Origin: Rhizobium sullae
GTDB taxonomy: Bacteria; Pseudomonadota; Alphaproteobacteria; Rhizobiales; Rhizobiaceae
DNA length: 64,000 nucleotides
NCBI RefSeq assembly: GCF_025200715.1
Contig: NZ_CP104146.1
Location: 62,001-126,000 of the forward strand
Direction: 5' to 3'
Position numbers and translations under genes: made by a program
Shown here: piece after piece, positions 39,283 to 47,853 of the stretch
How positions within the stretch are numbered: the first letter of the stretch is position 1
Layout of the letters: each line of letters begins with the position of its first letter
The notes under the pieces: model-generated
Databases searched by the model: none
What the model was told of the DNA's origin: nothing
Seen by the model: only the letters and a program-made list of their open reading frames with translations

Positions 39283-42090
39283 ATGCCGCGTCGTGTCACT
39301 CTAACCGATCGGCAGAAGGACGCGCTGTTGCGCCTGCCGACTTCGCAGGCAGATTTGCTCAAACACTATACGCTGAGCGACGAGGACCTCGAGCATATCA
39401 GGTACCGCCGACGACCGCACAACAGGTTCGGTTTCGCCCTGCAATTGTGTGTTCTGCGCTACCCCGGACGGGTGTTGGCTCCGGGAGAGCTGATTCCGGC
39501 GGAGGTGGTCGAGTTCATCGGAGCGCAGCTTGGCCTGCATGCCGACGATCTTGTTGACTATGCCGCCCGCGAGGAGACGCGCCACGAGCACCTTGCTGAA
39601 CTGCGGATGCTTTACGGCTTCCGCACGTTCTCCGGCCGTGGCGCTCGTGAACTGAAGGACTGGCTTTTCCGGGAAGCCGAGATGGCGGTGTCGAACGAGG
39701 ACATTGCCCGTCGTTTCGTGGTCGAGTGCCGCCGCACCCGCACTGTTCTTCCCGCGACATCGACGATCGAGCGGCTTTGCGCCACGGCTCTGGTCGATGC
39801 TGAGCGGCGGATCGAGACAAGAATTGCCGACCGTCTGTCTCCGTCGATCCGGGAGCAGTTGCGGGCATTGCTTGAGGATACGGTTGACGATCGTGTGACC
39901 CGGTTCGTGTGGCTGCGGCGGTTCGAGCCCGGTTCGAACTCTTCGTCGGTCAACCGGCTTCTCGACCGGCTGGAATACCTGCGACAGCTCGATCTCCCCG
40001 AAGATATTCTGGTCAACATTCCTGCCCATCGAGTGGCGCGGCTGCGCAGGCAGGGCGAGCGGTATTATGCCGATGGCATGCGTGATCTTCCGGAGGACAG
40101 ACGGCTAGCGATTCTGGCCGTTTGCGCATCGGAATGGCAGGCGATGCTCGCCGACGCCGTGATCGAAACCCATGATCGGATCGTTGGCAAGCTCTACCGG
40201 GCTTCGGAGCGCATTTGCCAGGAGAAGGTTGCGGACGAAGCGACTGCGGTGCGCGCCACCTTGAAATCCTTCGCCGAAATCGGTGGAGCCTTAGTGGATG
40301 CACAGGATGACGGCCAGCCGCTGGAAACCGTCATCGGCAATGGAGAGGGCTGGGACAGGTTCAAAACCCTGGTTGCCACGGCGGTCAGCCTGACAGCGAC
40401 CATGACGGCCGACCCGCTCAATCATGTGCTTGACGGCTATCATCGCTTCCGCCGCTATGCTCCTCGTATGTTGCGCCTGCTCGATCTTCGGGCTGCGCCG
40501 GTCGCGATGCCGCTGCTCGACGCCGTGACGGCGCTACGTGGAGGTGCAAGAGTTTCAGTGCATCCCGACTTTCTGCGGCCAAGCTCGAAATGGCATCGTC
40601 ATCTTCGTGCCCAGCCGGCTGGCGATACCCGACTTTGGGAGATCGCGGTGCTGTTCCACCTGCGCGATGCGTTCCGATCCGGAGATGTCTGGCTGGTGCG
40701 GTCCCGGCGCTATGGCGATCTGAAACAGGCACTCGTTCCTGCGCAAGCCGTGGCGGAAAGCGGCCGTCTCGCCGTGCCATTACGGCCGGAGGAATGGTTG
40801 GCCGACCGGCAAGCGCGCCTCGATAGCCGGCTGCGGGAGCTCGGCCGCGCCGCTCGCGCGGGCACGATTCCAGGCGGGTCGATCGAAAACGGTATCTTGC
40901 ACATCGAAAAGCTTGCGGCTGCCGCGCCGGTCGGCGCCGAGGACCTGGTTCTCGACCTTTATAAGCAGATACCACCGACACGCATTACCGACCTGCTGTT
41001 GGAAGTCGATGCTGCGACCGGCTTCTGCGAAGCCTTCACCCATCTCCGCACGGGAGCGCCCTGCGCAGACCAGATCGGATTGATGAACGCCATCTTTGCG
41101 GAGGGGATCAATCTCGGCCTGCGCAAGATGGCGGACGCAACGAACACCCACACCTTCTGGGAGTTGATCCGCATTGCGCGCTGGCATGTCGAGGGTGAAG
41201 CCTATGACCGGGCGCTCGCCATAGTCGTAGAAGCGCAAGCCAATTTGCCGATGGCCCAATTCTGGGGGACCGGCATCTCGGCATCGAGTGACGGCCAGTT
41301 CTTCGCGGCGACGGAGCAAGGCCAAGCGATGAACCTGGTCAACGCGAAATACGGCAATACGCCGGGTTTGAAGGCTTACAGTCACGTCTCGGATCAATAT
41401 GCTCCGTTCGCAACCCAGGTGATCCCCGCAACGGCAAGCGAAGCGCCCTATATCCTCGATGGTCTGCTCATGAACGACGCTGGTCGCCATATCCGCGAGC
41501 AATTCGCTGACACCGGGGGCTTCACCGACCACGTCTTTGCCGCCTGTGCCATTCTCGGCTACCGGTTCGCCCCACGTATCCGGGACCTGCCATCCAAAAA
41601 GCTCTACGCGTTCAATCCTTCGGCCGCGCCGGCGCATTTACGAACCATGATCGGCGGAAAGATCAATCAGGCCCTGATAGAACGCAACTGGCCCGACGTT
41701 CTCCGCATCGCGGCGACCATTGCGGCCGGAAGTGTCGCACCCAGCCAGATTCTGCGTAAGCTCGCCTCATATCCACGACAGAACGAACTCGCCACAGCCT
41801 TGCGCGAGGTCGGCCGCATAGAGCGGACTCTCTTTATGGTCGACTGGATTCTGGATGCCGAACTGCAACGCCGAGCCCAGATCGGGCTCAACAAGGGCGA
41901 GGCCCATCACGCCCTGAAACGAGCCATCAGCTTCCATCGGCGCGGAGAAATCCGCGATCGGTCCGCCGAAGGCCAACACTACCGCATTGCCGGCATGAAC
42001 CTGCTCGCCGCCATCATCATCTTCTGGAATACCTTGAAGCTCGGCGAAGTCGTCGCCAGCCAGAAGCGCGGCTATCGCCCGATCTGCTGA
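39283..42090 (+). CDS. tnpA: TnpA transposase of the Tn3-family transposon
   Basis: The 935-residue transposase has an N-terminal DUF4158-like part (VTLTDRQKDALLRLP, then HNRFGFALQLCVLRYPGR) and the Tn3 catalytic core. The DDE residues are visible as Asp in GTGISASSDGQFF, Asp in YSHVSDQYAPFATQ, and Glu in the C-terminal HHALKRAISFHRRGEIRDRSAEGQ region. The full frame is intact, so the transposon may still be active. The length is near the family norm. Confidence 0.95.
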   Translation: MPRRVTLTDRQKDALLRLPTSQADLLKHYTLSDEDLEHIRYRRRPHNRFGFALQLCVLRYPGRVLAPGELIPAEVVEFIGAQLGLHADDLVDYAAREETRHEHLAELRMLYGFRTFSGRGARELKDWLFREAEMAVSNEDIARRFVVECRRTRTVLPATSTIERLCATALVDAERRIETRIADRLSPSIREQLRALLEDTVDDRVTRFVWLRRFEPGSNSSSVNRLLDRLEYLRQLDLPEDILVNIPAHRVARLRRQGERYYADGMRDLPEDRRLAILAVCASEWQAMLADAVIETHDRIVGKLYRASERICQEKVADEATAVRATLKSFAEIGGALVDAQDDGQPLETVIGNGEGWDRFKTLVATAVSLTATMTADPLNHVLDGYHRFRRYAPRMLRLLDLRAAPVAMPLLDAVTALRGGARVSVHPDFLRPSSKWHRHLRAQPAGDTRLWEIAVLFHLRDAFRSGDVWLVRSRRYGDLKQALVPAQAVAESGRLAVPLRPEEWLADRQARLDSRLRELGRAARAGTIPGGSIENGILHIEKLAAAAPVGAEDLVLDLYKQIPPTRITDLLLEVDAATGFCEAFTHLRTGAPCADQIGLMNAIFAEGINLGLRKMADATNTHTFWELIRIARWHVEGEAYDRALAIVVEAQANLPMAQFWGTGISASSDGQFFAATEQGQAMNLVNAKYGNTPGLKAYSHVSDQYAPFATQVIPATASEAPYILDGLLMNDAGRHIREQFADTGGFTDHVFAACAILGYRFAPRIRDLPSKKLYAFNPSAAPAHLRTMIGGKINQALIERNWPDVLRIAATIAAGSVAPSQILRKLASYPRQNELATALREVGRIERTLFMVDWILDAELQRRAQIGLNKGEAHHALKRAISFHRRGEIRDRSAEGQHYRIAGMNLLAAIIIFWNTLKLGEVVASQKRGYRPIC

Positions 42091-42191
42091 CCCACGTCTC
42101 TCCTCTCGGATGGGAACACATAAACCTCACGGGCGAATATCGATGGCCAAAGCCTTAGCGTAGGATTCCGCCCCCTCCCGCAAACGACCCC

Positions 42192-43392
42192 AAATGGGGA
42201 GGCTCACTGGTTGTGCTCGACCCTTCCAACGAGGTTGCGCCGATGGTGATGGAGCACCGGCGCAAGGCCGGCCGGCGTGTAATCGTCCTCGATCCGAAAA
42301 ACGCGGGTTCGGGCTTCAACGCGCTCGACTGGATCGGTCGCCACGGCGGCACCAAGGAAGAGGACATCGCCGCCGTCGCATCATGGATCATGAGCGACCG
42401 GCGTCCGCGATGACTTCTTCCGCGCATCTGGTCTTCAGCTTCTGACCGCGATGATCGCCGATGTCTGCCTGTCTGGGCATACGGATAAGAAGCATCAGAC
42501 CCTGCGGCAGGTTCGCGCCAATCTCTCGGAGCCGGAGCCAAAGCTTCGTGCACGCCTGCAGGAGATCTACGACAATTCAGCCTCCGACTTCGTGAAAGAA
42601 AATGTCGCCGCCTTCGTCAACATGACGCCCGAGACCTTCTCCGGCGTCTACGCCAATGCGATCAAGGAAACGCATTGGCTGAGCTATACGAACTACGGCG
42701 CGCTGGTGTCCGGTTCCAGCTTCTCCACCGAAGCGCTGGCCGATGGCGACACCGACGTCTTCATCAATATCGATCTCAAGACTTTGGAGACCCATGCCGG
42801 CCTGGCGCGGGTTATCATCGGTTCCTTCCTCAATGCGATCTACAATCGCGATGGCGCGATCAAGGGCCGGGCACTGTTCCTCCTCGATGAGGTCGCAAGG
42901 CTCGGTTACATGCGGGTGCTGGAGACGGCGCGTGATGCCGGCCGTAAATACGGCATCACGCTCACGATGATCTATCAGTCGATCGGCCAGCTGCGCGAAA
43001 CCTATGGCGGACGGGATGCCTCCAGCAAGTGGTTCGAGAGCGCCAGCTGGATTTCGTTCGCGGCGATCAACGATCCGGAAACCGCAGACTATATCTCACG
43101 CCGCTGCGGCACGACGACAGTCGAAATCGATCAGGTCAGCCGCAGTTTCCAATCACGCGGATCCTCTCGAACCCGCTCGAAGCAGCTTGCCTCGAGACAG
43201 CTGATCCAGCCGCACGAAGTCCTGCGCATGCGCGCTGACGAGCAGATCGTATTCACCGCCGGCAACGCGCCACTCCGGTGCGGTCGTGCGATCTGGTTTC
43301 GCCGATCGGACATGAGGTCCTGCGTCGGCGAGAACAGGTTTCAGCAGGGCGAAGTGGTTGTCGACGACCCGGTTTCGCCCGAACCGATCTGA
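42192..43392 (+). pseudogene. traG: TraG/VirD4-type coupling protein, 5'-truncated and frameshifted
   Basis: The sequence begins right at the Tn3 right end with GGSLVVLDPSNEVAPMVMEHRRKAG (after the missing Walker A region). It breaks near 42405 (stop at 42411) and resumes in another frame with DDFFRASGLQLLTAMIADVCLSGHTDKKHQ. It then shows the Walker B-like GRALFLLDEVARLGYMRVLE and the typical YGITLTMIYQSIGQLRETYG. The N-terminal membrane part and the P-loop were lost by transposon-linked rearrangement, so no functional coupling protein is encoded here. Confidence 0.9.
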
Positions 43393-43410
43393 ACGTAAGA
43401 GGACCCGTCA

Positions 43411-43608
43411 ATGCGATATTGGGAAGCCTGTGAGGCTCAGGTTACGGCCGAGGAGGCGATCGAGGAATGCCGCATCCGTCAAGTGGCGGCGGCCGTCCGA
43501 GAAGATGACAAGGCATTGGTCGATGAAGCCACTGGCGAGGTCATTGCTCATGCCGATGGGGAGGGCGAATATTATGGCGCAGATATCCTCGGCTATCTCG
43601 GGTACTGA
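43411..43608 (+). CDS. Small acidic protein of unknown function after traG
   Basis: A 65-residue acidic protein (starts MRYWEACEAQVTAEEAIEEC, ends in YYGADILGYLGY) preceded by an AAGAGGA ribosome-binding site, 18 bases after the traG stop. The good start signal and the spacing suggest a real gene in the traG operon. I know no function. The next 200 bases (43609-43815) hold nothing I recognise. Confidence 0.6.
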   Translation: MRYWEACEAQVTAEEAIEECRIRQVAAAVREDDKALVDEATGEVIAHADGEGEYYGADILGYLGY

Positions 43609-43815
43609 TGAGTGCTGCCGCGACCGCGAGAGGATCGTGACCCGAACGGGCGAAGACCGCTTGCAGGCTTCATTCGTCGTGGCGAATAGAGCCGTACGCC
43701 GAAGCGGATCGCCCAGGACCTCGCCCTTGGAAAGCTTCACCAGATTGAATCGATCACCCAAAACACATTCATAATTGTCGTTGGACCGTGGACTCCGAAC
43801 GCGCGATTCTCGGCC

Positions 43816-44124
43816 ATGATCGCACAGCCGTACCAGCTCTATGTCGAACGCAAGGACCACGCCAAGAACATGGCTCGCTTCTATTCGATGTCGATCGACG
43901 CCAACCTGTTCGGTGAACTTTGCCTGACCCGGCGATGGGGCCGGATCGGCGCCAAGGGCCAGACGTTGATCCATCACTTCGAGCGGGAGCAGGATGCGTT
44001 TGCCCTGTTCCTGGACCTAACTCGACAGAAGCGCGCCCGAGGCTATCGAACGAGGTCAGCCGCCGCCCGAGAATCTGATAGTGCCGCTCCTTCTATCGTC
44101 ATCGAGCTTGGGGCAAATAGGTGA
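43816..44124 (+). CDS. WGR-domain protein
   Basis: A 102-residue protein made almost entirely of one WGR domain: FYSMSIDANLFGELCLTRRWGRIGAKGQTLIHHF followed by FALFLDLTRQKRARGYR. Stand-alone WGR proteins are common on rhizobial plasmids; the domain binds nucleic acids in PARP-type enzymes. The stop overlaps the nuclease start (GTGA), so the two genes are coupled. Confidence 0.88.
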   Translation: MIAQPYQLYVERKDHAKNMARFYSMSIDANLFGELCLTRRWGRIGAKGQTLIHHFEREQDAFALFLDLTRQKRARGYRTRSAAARESDSAAPSIVIELGANR

Positions 44125-44561
44125 GACAAATTTTGACGGGCGCCATTTCCGCCACCGTTCTGCTAGGGGCCATCTCGGCTGTCCCGCACGTTGAAGCGGC
44201 GCAATCCGGTCAATTCGCAAGGTTCCAAAAGTGTGCGTCCGGCGCCCGTTACAACTGCGTCGTCGACGGTGATACGCTGTGGATCAGCGGCCAGAAGGTG
44301 AGGGTTGCCGACATCGACGCCCCGGAGATCAGCACCCCGAAATGCGCCTCGGAACTGGCACTCGGCAACAAGGCAACAGACCGGTTGATCGAGCTCGTCA
44401 GCGAAGGGCCATTCCAACTCCAGGCGTGGCCAGGCCGCGATACGGATCGCTACGGTCGTGAGCTCCGTGTTCTTGTCCGGGACGGGCGAAGCCTCGGCGA
44501 TCGGCTGGTCTCGGAAGGCCTGGCGCGGACCTGGTCGGGACGCCGCGAACCGTGGTGTTGA
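44121..44561 (+). CDS. Secreted thermonuclease-family (SNase-like) protein
   Basis: The 146-residue protein has an N-terminal signal sequence (ILTGAISATVLLGAISAVPHVEA). The staphylococcal-nuclease-like fold follows: the calcium-binding VVDGDTLWISGQKVRVADIDAPE and the downstream catalytic Arg/Glu region around GRDTDRYGRELRVLV and LVSEGLARTW. It is shorter than typical SNases but has the core motifs. It starts with GTG overlapping the WGR gene. It could act in plasmid entry or DNA scavenging (inference). Confidence 0.85.
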   Translation: MRQILTGAISATVLLGAISAVPHVEAAQSGQFARFQKCASGARYNCVVDGDTLWISGQKVRVADIDAPEISTPKCASELALGNKATDRLIELVSEGPFQLQAWPGRDTDRYGRELRVLVRDGRSLGDRLVSEGLARTWSGRREPWC

Positions 44562-44594
44562 GGAACCGGCTCGCCGGAGCGGGCCGGTAGCGCC

Positions 44595-44768
44595 TTACGG
44601 GCGCCGGTTCCAGGCTGTCTCGAAGTTGAGTTCGATGTCGACGAAGAAGAGGATCTTGATCGCGACCTTCAGACCGAACTTACCGTTGCGGAAGAAGTGA
44701 CCGATGACCTTGCAGAGAGTGCGCAGGCGGCGGCCGGTAGCGGTGAGGAACTTGGCGAGCTGTTGCAT
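44595..44768 (-). CDS. Small basic protein, unknown
   Basis: A 57-codon frame (starts MQQLAKFLTATGRRLRTLCK) is preceded by a good AGGAG ribosome-binding site. The product is basic with a hydrophobic middle (VAIKILFFVDI). I recognise no family. Support is the start signal and the compact frame only. Confidence 0.45.
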   Translation of the reverse strand: MQQLAKFLTATGRRLRTLCKVIGHFFRNGKFGLKVAIKILFFVDIELNFETAWNRRP

Positions 44769-45009
44769 GATGGTTCTCCTGTGATTGCGCTTCATCGCGG
44801 GGATGAGATGCGGACCGGGAAGGAGTGCTGCATCGGAACGACCGCAGCGAAGCGGAGGACCTGAGAACGACTGAATTTTGCTGCGCGAGGAAGCCAAGGC
44901 GGGGAAAATTCCGGCGGCATCAGGTTGCGGCACGACGCTCGAGACGCACCATCCCTGATGTCGATGAAATGGATCACAGAAGAACCGCGACAGTGCTGTC
45001 GGTTGCCCC

Positions 45010-45171
45010 TCAGTAAGGGGGCTCCCAATCGAAGGTCTCGCTCTGCAGGTCGACGGCTGCCGCAAGCTCCGCCTGAGCGACATCCAACTCGGCCTGGATC
45101 TGACGGCGTTCGCCGGCGTTACGAAGCTCGGCCCGCAGTTCCTCGATCTGGATTTCGATATCGTAGGTCAT
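45010..45171 (-). CDS. Small acidic coiled-coil protein, unknown
   Basis: A 53-codon frame starting MTYDIEIQIEELRAELRNAG and ending in FDWEPPY, preceded by AAGGAG at a good distance. The regular Leu/Ala/Glu spacing (residues 9-42) predicts a coiled coil. The strong ribosome-binding site and biased composition argue for a real gene. Between 44769 and 45009 I see no other gene. Confidence 0.5.
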   Translation of the reverse strand: MTYDIEIQIEELRAELRNAGERRQIQAELDVAQAELAAAVDLQSETFDWEPPY

Positions 45172-45397
45172 CGTCTGATCTCCTTGAGTGTGAAAGACGA
45201 CGACAGCGGCCAGGAGGGGATGGCGGGGTCAGGGATCGCGCAAGCGACCGGCAGGGCCGGGGAGTGGGGGAGCCGATTTTCGGAGGGCGCCGTAGGCGGC
45301 TGGAGAAAATTGGAGGAACCGCTCATCCTTGAGACCGGCATGCGCGAGCGGCACACTCCCGGTTTCTGAGTAGCTATCCCTCCCTCTCGTGTGGCAG

Positions 45398-45440
45398 CAA
45401 AAAAGCCGGACCAGGCTCGAAGCCTGTTCCGGCTTTAGAT
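45398..45440. terminator. Bidirectional Rho-independent terminator
   Basis: GCCGGA-CAGGCT arms around TCGA, pairing with AGCCTG-TCCGGC (45405-45433), have an A-run on the left and TTT/TTTT on the right, so the hairpin can end transcripts from both directions. The stretch 45172-45523 holds no gene that I can support; a second GC hairpin lies at about 45459-45480. Confidence 0.7.
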
Positions 45441-45523
45441 TTTCGTGGAGGTTATGACCCCGGCCTTTCGGGCGGGGCCAGACTTCTCAGTCCCGGTTCG
45501 GACGGGACCAGATAAGCTGGAGT

Positions 45524-46330
45524 GGCGATGTCACGTTGTTTGATCAAGGTCGGAACAAGGCGCTTATGTGAGACGTCAGGCGGTTGCGCCGGTCACGGCT
45601 TTCCACTGCGCCATTGCGCGGATCCGATGGATGTGGATGGCGAGGGCTGAGTTTTTCTGGTGCGGGGGGACGAAGAGATTTCGGAGTGCCGAAAAGATCG
45701 ATATGAACCGTTGCAAGCCGCCGACGGATCGAAATCCCTGCATCATCCGCTCCCGTTTTCGAAGCGGCACGTGAGAATTCTCGGCTCGATTGTTCAGGCC
45801 CTTGTGCGATCGATGTTCGACGGCGGGCATCACCTCCCGTCTTGCAGCACCATATGAGCGCAATTTGTCGGTGACGATCCGCTTCGGCGTCAGGCCTTGC
45901 TTCTTCAGCAGCCTGACCAGCAATCGCCTGGCGGCTTGGGTATCGCGGCGGGCTTGAACGATCTCGTCGAGAACGTAACCGTCTTGGTCAACGGCACGCC
46001 AGAGCCAATGTTTGCGGCCGCCGATGGAAATCACCACCTCGTCCAGATGCCAGATATCCTTTCGCGAAGGCCTCTTTCTGCACAACTGCCTGGCATAAGC
46101 CGTTCCGAATTTGCGACCCCATCTCCGGATCGTCTCATGGGAGACGACGATACCGCGCTCCAGCAGCATCTCCTCGACCATCCTCAGGCTCAAAGGGAAC
46201 CGAAAATACAGCCAGACCGCACGGGCGATGATCTGCGGTGGAAAGCGGTGGTTCTTGTAGCTTACGGCCGGACTGTTCATCCCAACCCATTATCCGACAA
46301 CCGTTAAGCCGCTGACAACGTGACATCACC
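45524..46330. mobile_element. IS6-family insertion sequence
   Basis: An 807-bp element with inverted ends GGCGATGTCACGTTGT (left) and GGTGATGTCACGTTGT (right, reverse complement) and one transposase gene. No 8-bp target duplication is visible (GCTGGAGT versus CCGGGTAC), consistent with IS6-type cointegration or deletion at this site. Confidence 0.85.
45576..46280 (-). CDS. IS6-family transposase
   Basis: The 234-residue transposase is intact. It shows PPQIIARAVWLYFRFPLSLRMVEEMLLERG at the N-terminus, the catalytic Asp in WHLDEVVISIGG, the second Asp in RIVTDKLRSYGAA, and the Glu in NNRAENSHVPLRKRERMMQGF. Length and motifs are standard for IS6, so the element may be active. Confidence 0.93.
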   Translation of the reverse strand: MNSPAVSYKNHRFPPQIIARAVWLYFRFPLSLRMVEEMLLERGIVVSHETIRRWGRKFGTAYARQLCRKRPSRKDIWHLDEVVISIGGRKHWLWRAVDQDGYVLDEIVQARRDTQAARRLLVRLLKKQGLTPKRIVTDKLRSYGAARREVMPAVEHRSHKGLNNRAENSHVPLRKRERMMQGFRSVGGLQRFISIFSALRNLFVPPHQKNSALAIHIHRIRAMAQWKAVTGATA

Positions 46331-46387
46331 CCGGGTACTTGTGCTACATCGAGACGCGGCGGCGACAGCGACAACGGGTGGCAAGGC

Positions 46388-46777
46388 ATGCTGGACATCG
46401 AGAAGGACACTGCGAAGAGAATCATCGACGCGCTGGCGGTCGCCATCGACGGCAAGCCCTCTTCGGCGAAGAGCTTCAACCAATTCCCCTACGAGGACCT
46501 CGCCGACTACGGCAACTGGGGTCAGGACAACAATGACTCGAAGAGGGACACGCCGCGCACGGGGGCGCTGTTCATGGCCTACCTCGTCTTCTCCGGCGGA
46601 CGCATCCCGCTGCGCGGCATCGAGATGCACGGGACCTATTTCCGGCCGGACGTCTGGGTCGCGGGTGCGCTCGTCAAGAAGGGCTACCTGACCGTCGACG
46701 AAAGCGCGCAGGAATTCGTGGTCACCCAGGACGGCTGGGGCTTCGTCGCCGACACGCTGGAAGGCCTCGGGAAGTAG
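46388..46777 (+). CDS. Conserved-looking hypothetical protein upstream of the CoiA-like gene
   Basis: A 129-residue soluble protein (starts MLDIEKDTAKRIIDALAV) with an aromatic-rich centre (FPYEDLADYGNWGQDN) and a C-terminal part ending in FVADTLEGLGK. I do not recognise the family. It lies four bases before the CoiA-like gene and is very likely co-transcribed with it. The gene begins soon after the IS6 element, so its promoter may be affected by that element. Confidence 0.65.
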   Translation: MLDIEKDTAKRIIDALAVAIDGKPSSAKSFNQFPYEDLADYGNWGQDNNDSKRDTPRTGALFMAYLVFSGGRIPLRGIEMHGTYFRPDVWVAGALVKKGYLTVDESAQEFVVTQDGWGFVADTLEGLGK

Positions 46778-46781
46778 CGCC

Positions 46782-47627
46782 ATGCAGTATGCCCTGATCG
46801 ATGGGGAACGGCGCGAGTCCTTTCCGGGCGGCAGGGGAGTCTGTCCGACGTGCGGATCGGCTATGATTTCCAAGTGCGGTGCGCGCATCATGCATCACTG
46901 GGCGCATTTTGGCCGCAGGAACTGCGATCCATGGTGGGAGAACGAGACGCCGTGGCACCGCGAATGGAAGAACAGGTTTCCCGAGGAATGCAGGGAGATC
47001 TCTCATGTGGCGCCCGACGGGGAAATCCACCGTGCCGACATAAAGACCCCGTCCGGGATCGTTATCGAGGTGCAGCACTCGGCGATGACGGATGCGGAAC
47101 GGCTGTCGCGGGAAGCCTTCTACGGGAACCTGGTGTGGGTGGTCGACGGTAGCGTCTTCAAGCAGAACTTCGACGTCTATCACGAACTTCCGGCTCCGGA
47201 GTCCGAGCTGGGTCAGGACCTCGTGTGGGAGAAAGCCGAGCGGCACATGCACGGCACGATCGTCGGGATGTGCGTCCGGCTTTCCGAGTGCAGGCTTGAG
47301 AACCCGGAGGCGACGAAGGCGCGCGCCCGGGGCGGGACCTGGCTCTTCATGCACGAGATCAGGCAGCAGGTGATCGAATCGTATCGAGGGCATCATCAAT
47401 ACGACTGGGTCCGCCCGCGCCGGACATGGCTGGATGCGACCTGTCCGGTCTACATCGACCTCGGCGGTGACTTCATGGCCCGGCTCGAGACCTATGACGA
47501 GTCTGGCCTCCCGTGCATCTACTGGGTGTGGAAGCGCAGGTTCGTCCGCGACGTGATGGCGAAGGCCGACGCTCGAGCCGTTGCGGTCAGGGTCTTGCCC
47601 ATTCCGGCCACTACCGACCGAACGTAG
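46782..47627 (+). CDS. CoiA-like competence/nuclease-family protein
   Basis: The 281-residue protein has an N-terminal zinc-ribbon-like CPTCGSAM and HHWAHFGRRNCDPW, then a PD-(D/E)XK-type nuclease core (HRADIKTPSGIVIEVQHSAMTDAERLSRE), the pattern of CoiA-family proteins. In Gram-positives CoiA aids recombination of incoming DNA; in proteobacterial mobile DNA its role is unknown. The Asp, Glu-x-Gln residues needed for catalysis are present. It overlaps the tail of the dehydrogenase remnant on the other strand by 17 bases. Confidence 0.75.
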   Translation: MQYALIDGERRESFPGGRGVCPTCGSAMISKCGARIMHHWAHFGRRNCDPWWENETPWHREWKNRFPEECREISHVAPDGEIHRADIKTPSGIVIEVQHSAMTDAERLSREAFYGNLVWVVDGSVFKQNFDVYHELPAPESELGQDLVWEKAERHMHGTIVGMCVRLSECRLENPEATKARARGGTWLFMHEIRQQVIESYRGHHQYDWVRPRRTWLDATCPVYIDLGGDFMARLETYDESGLPCIYWVWKRRFVRDVMAKADARAVAVRVLPIPATTDRT

Positions 47628-47853
47628 CCTCGAACGCGTCTGCGAGCCGCTGCGATGCGTTTGGGTACGCCTTAACGGGGCGCACGCCCGCGTACAGGCC
47701 GAAGCGATCCCGAAGGCGAAGGTGGGGCGAGATCTCAGTTCCATCTTCGTAGCGGACGGAAGGAAGATCGATCGCGTCTAGAAAGATCGCATCTGCAAGA
47801 CCGCAACGCTCTTCGCCATCGACTTCTATGTCTCGGCTTGCCGCCGTTCTAAG
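47611..47853 (-). pseudogene. Isopropylmalate/tartrate dehydrogenase-family fragment
   Basis: About 75 codons (DAIFLDAIDLPSVRYEDGTEI, then SPHLRLRDRFGLYAGVRPVKAYPN) resemble the region before the substrate-binding arginines of beta-decarboxylating dehydrogenases. The N-terminus, the rest of the enzyme and all cofactor residues are missing, and the IS701-like element abuts the 5' side. It is a remnant. Confidence 0.6.

Larger units (their letters stand above)
36712..42191. mobile_element. Tn3-family transposon with passenger genes
   Basis: A 5.48-kb unit bounded by 38-bp inverted repeats of Tn3 type. The right repeat reads (outward end first) GGGGTCGTTTGCGGGAGGGG and ends in CTAAG; the left repeat (36712-36749) differs at about three positions. 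It contains tnpA and tnpR, divergently arranged around a 124-base gap where res is expected, plus three passenger genes. The left flank is the glyA fragment and the right flank is traG, with no 5-bp duplication (ATTAT versus AAATG). The present flanks therefore arose by recombination after insertion. Confidence 0.9.

Noticed and set aside
42155..42196. Target-site duplication of the Tn3-family transposon
   Set aside because: The 5-bp flanks differ (ATTAT versus AAATG), so no duplication can be claimed.
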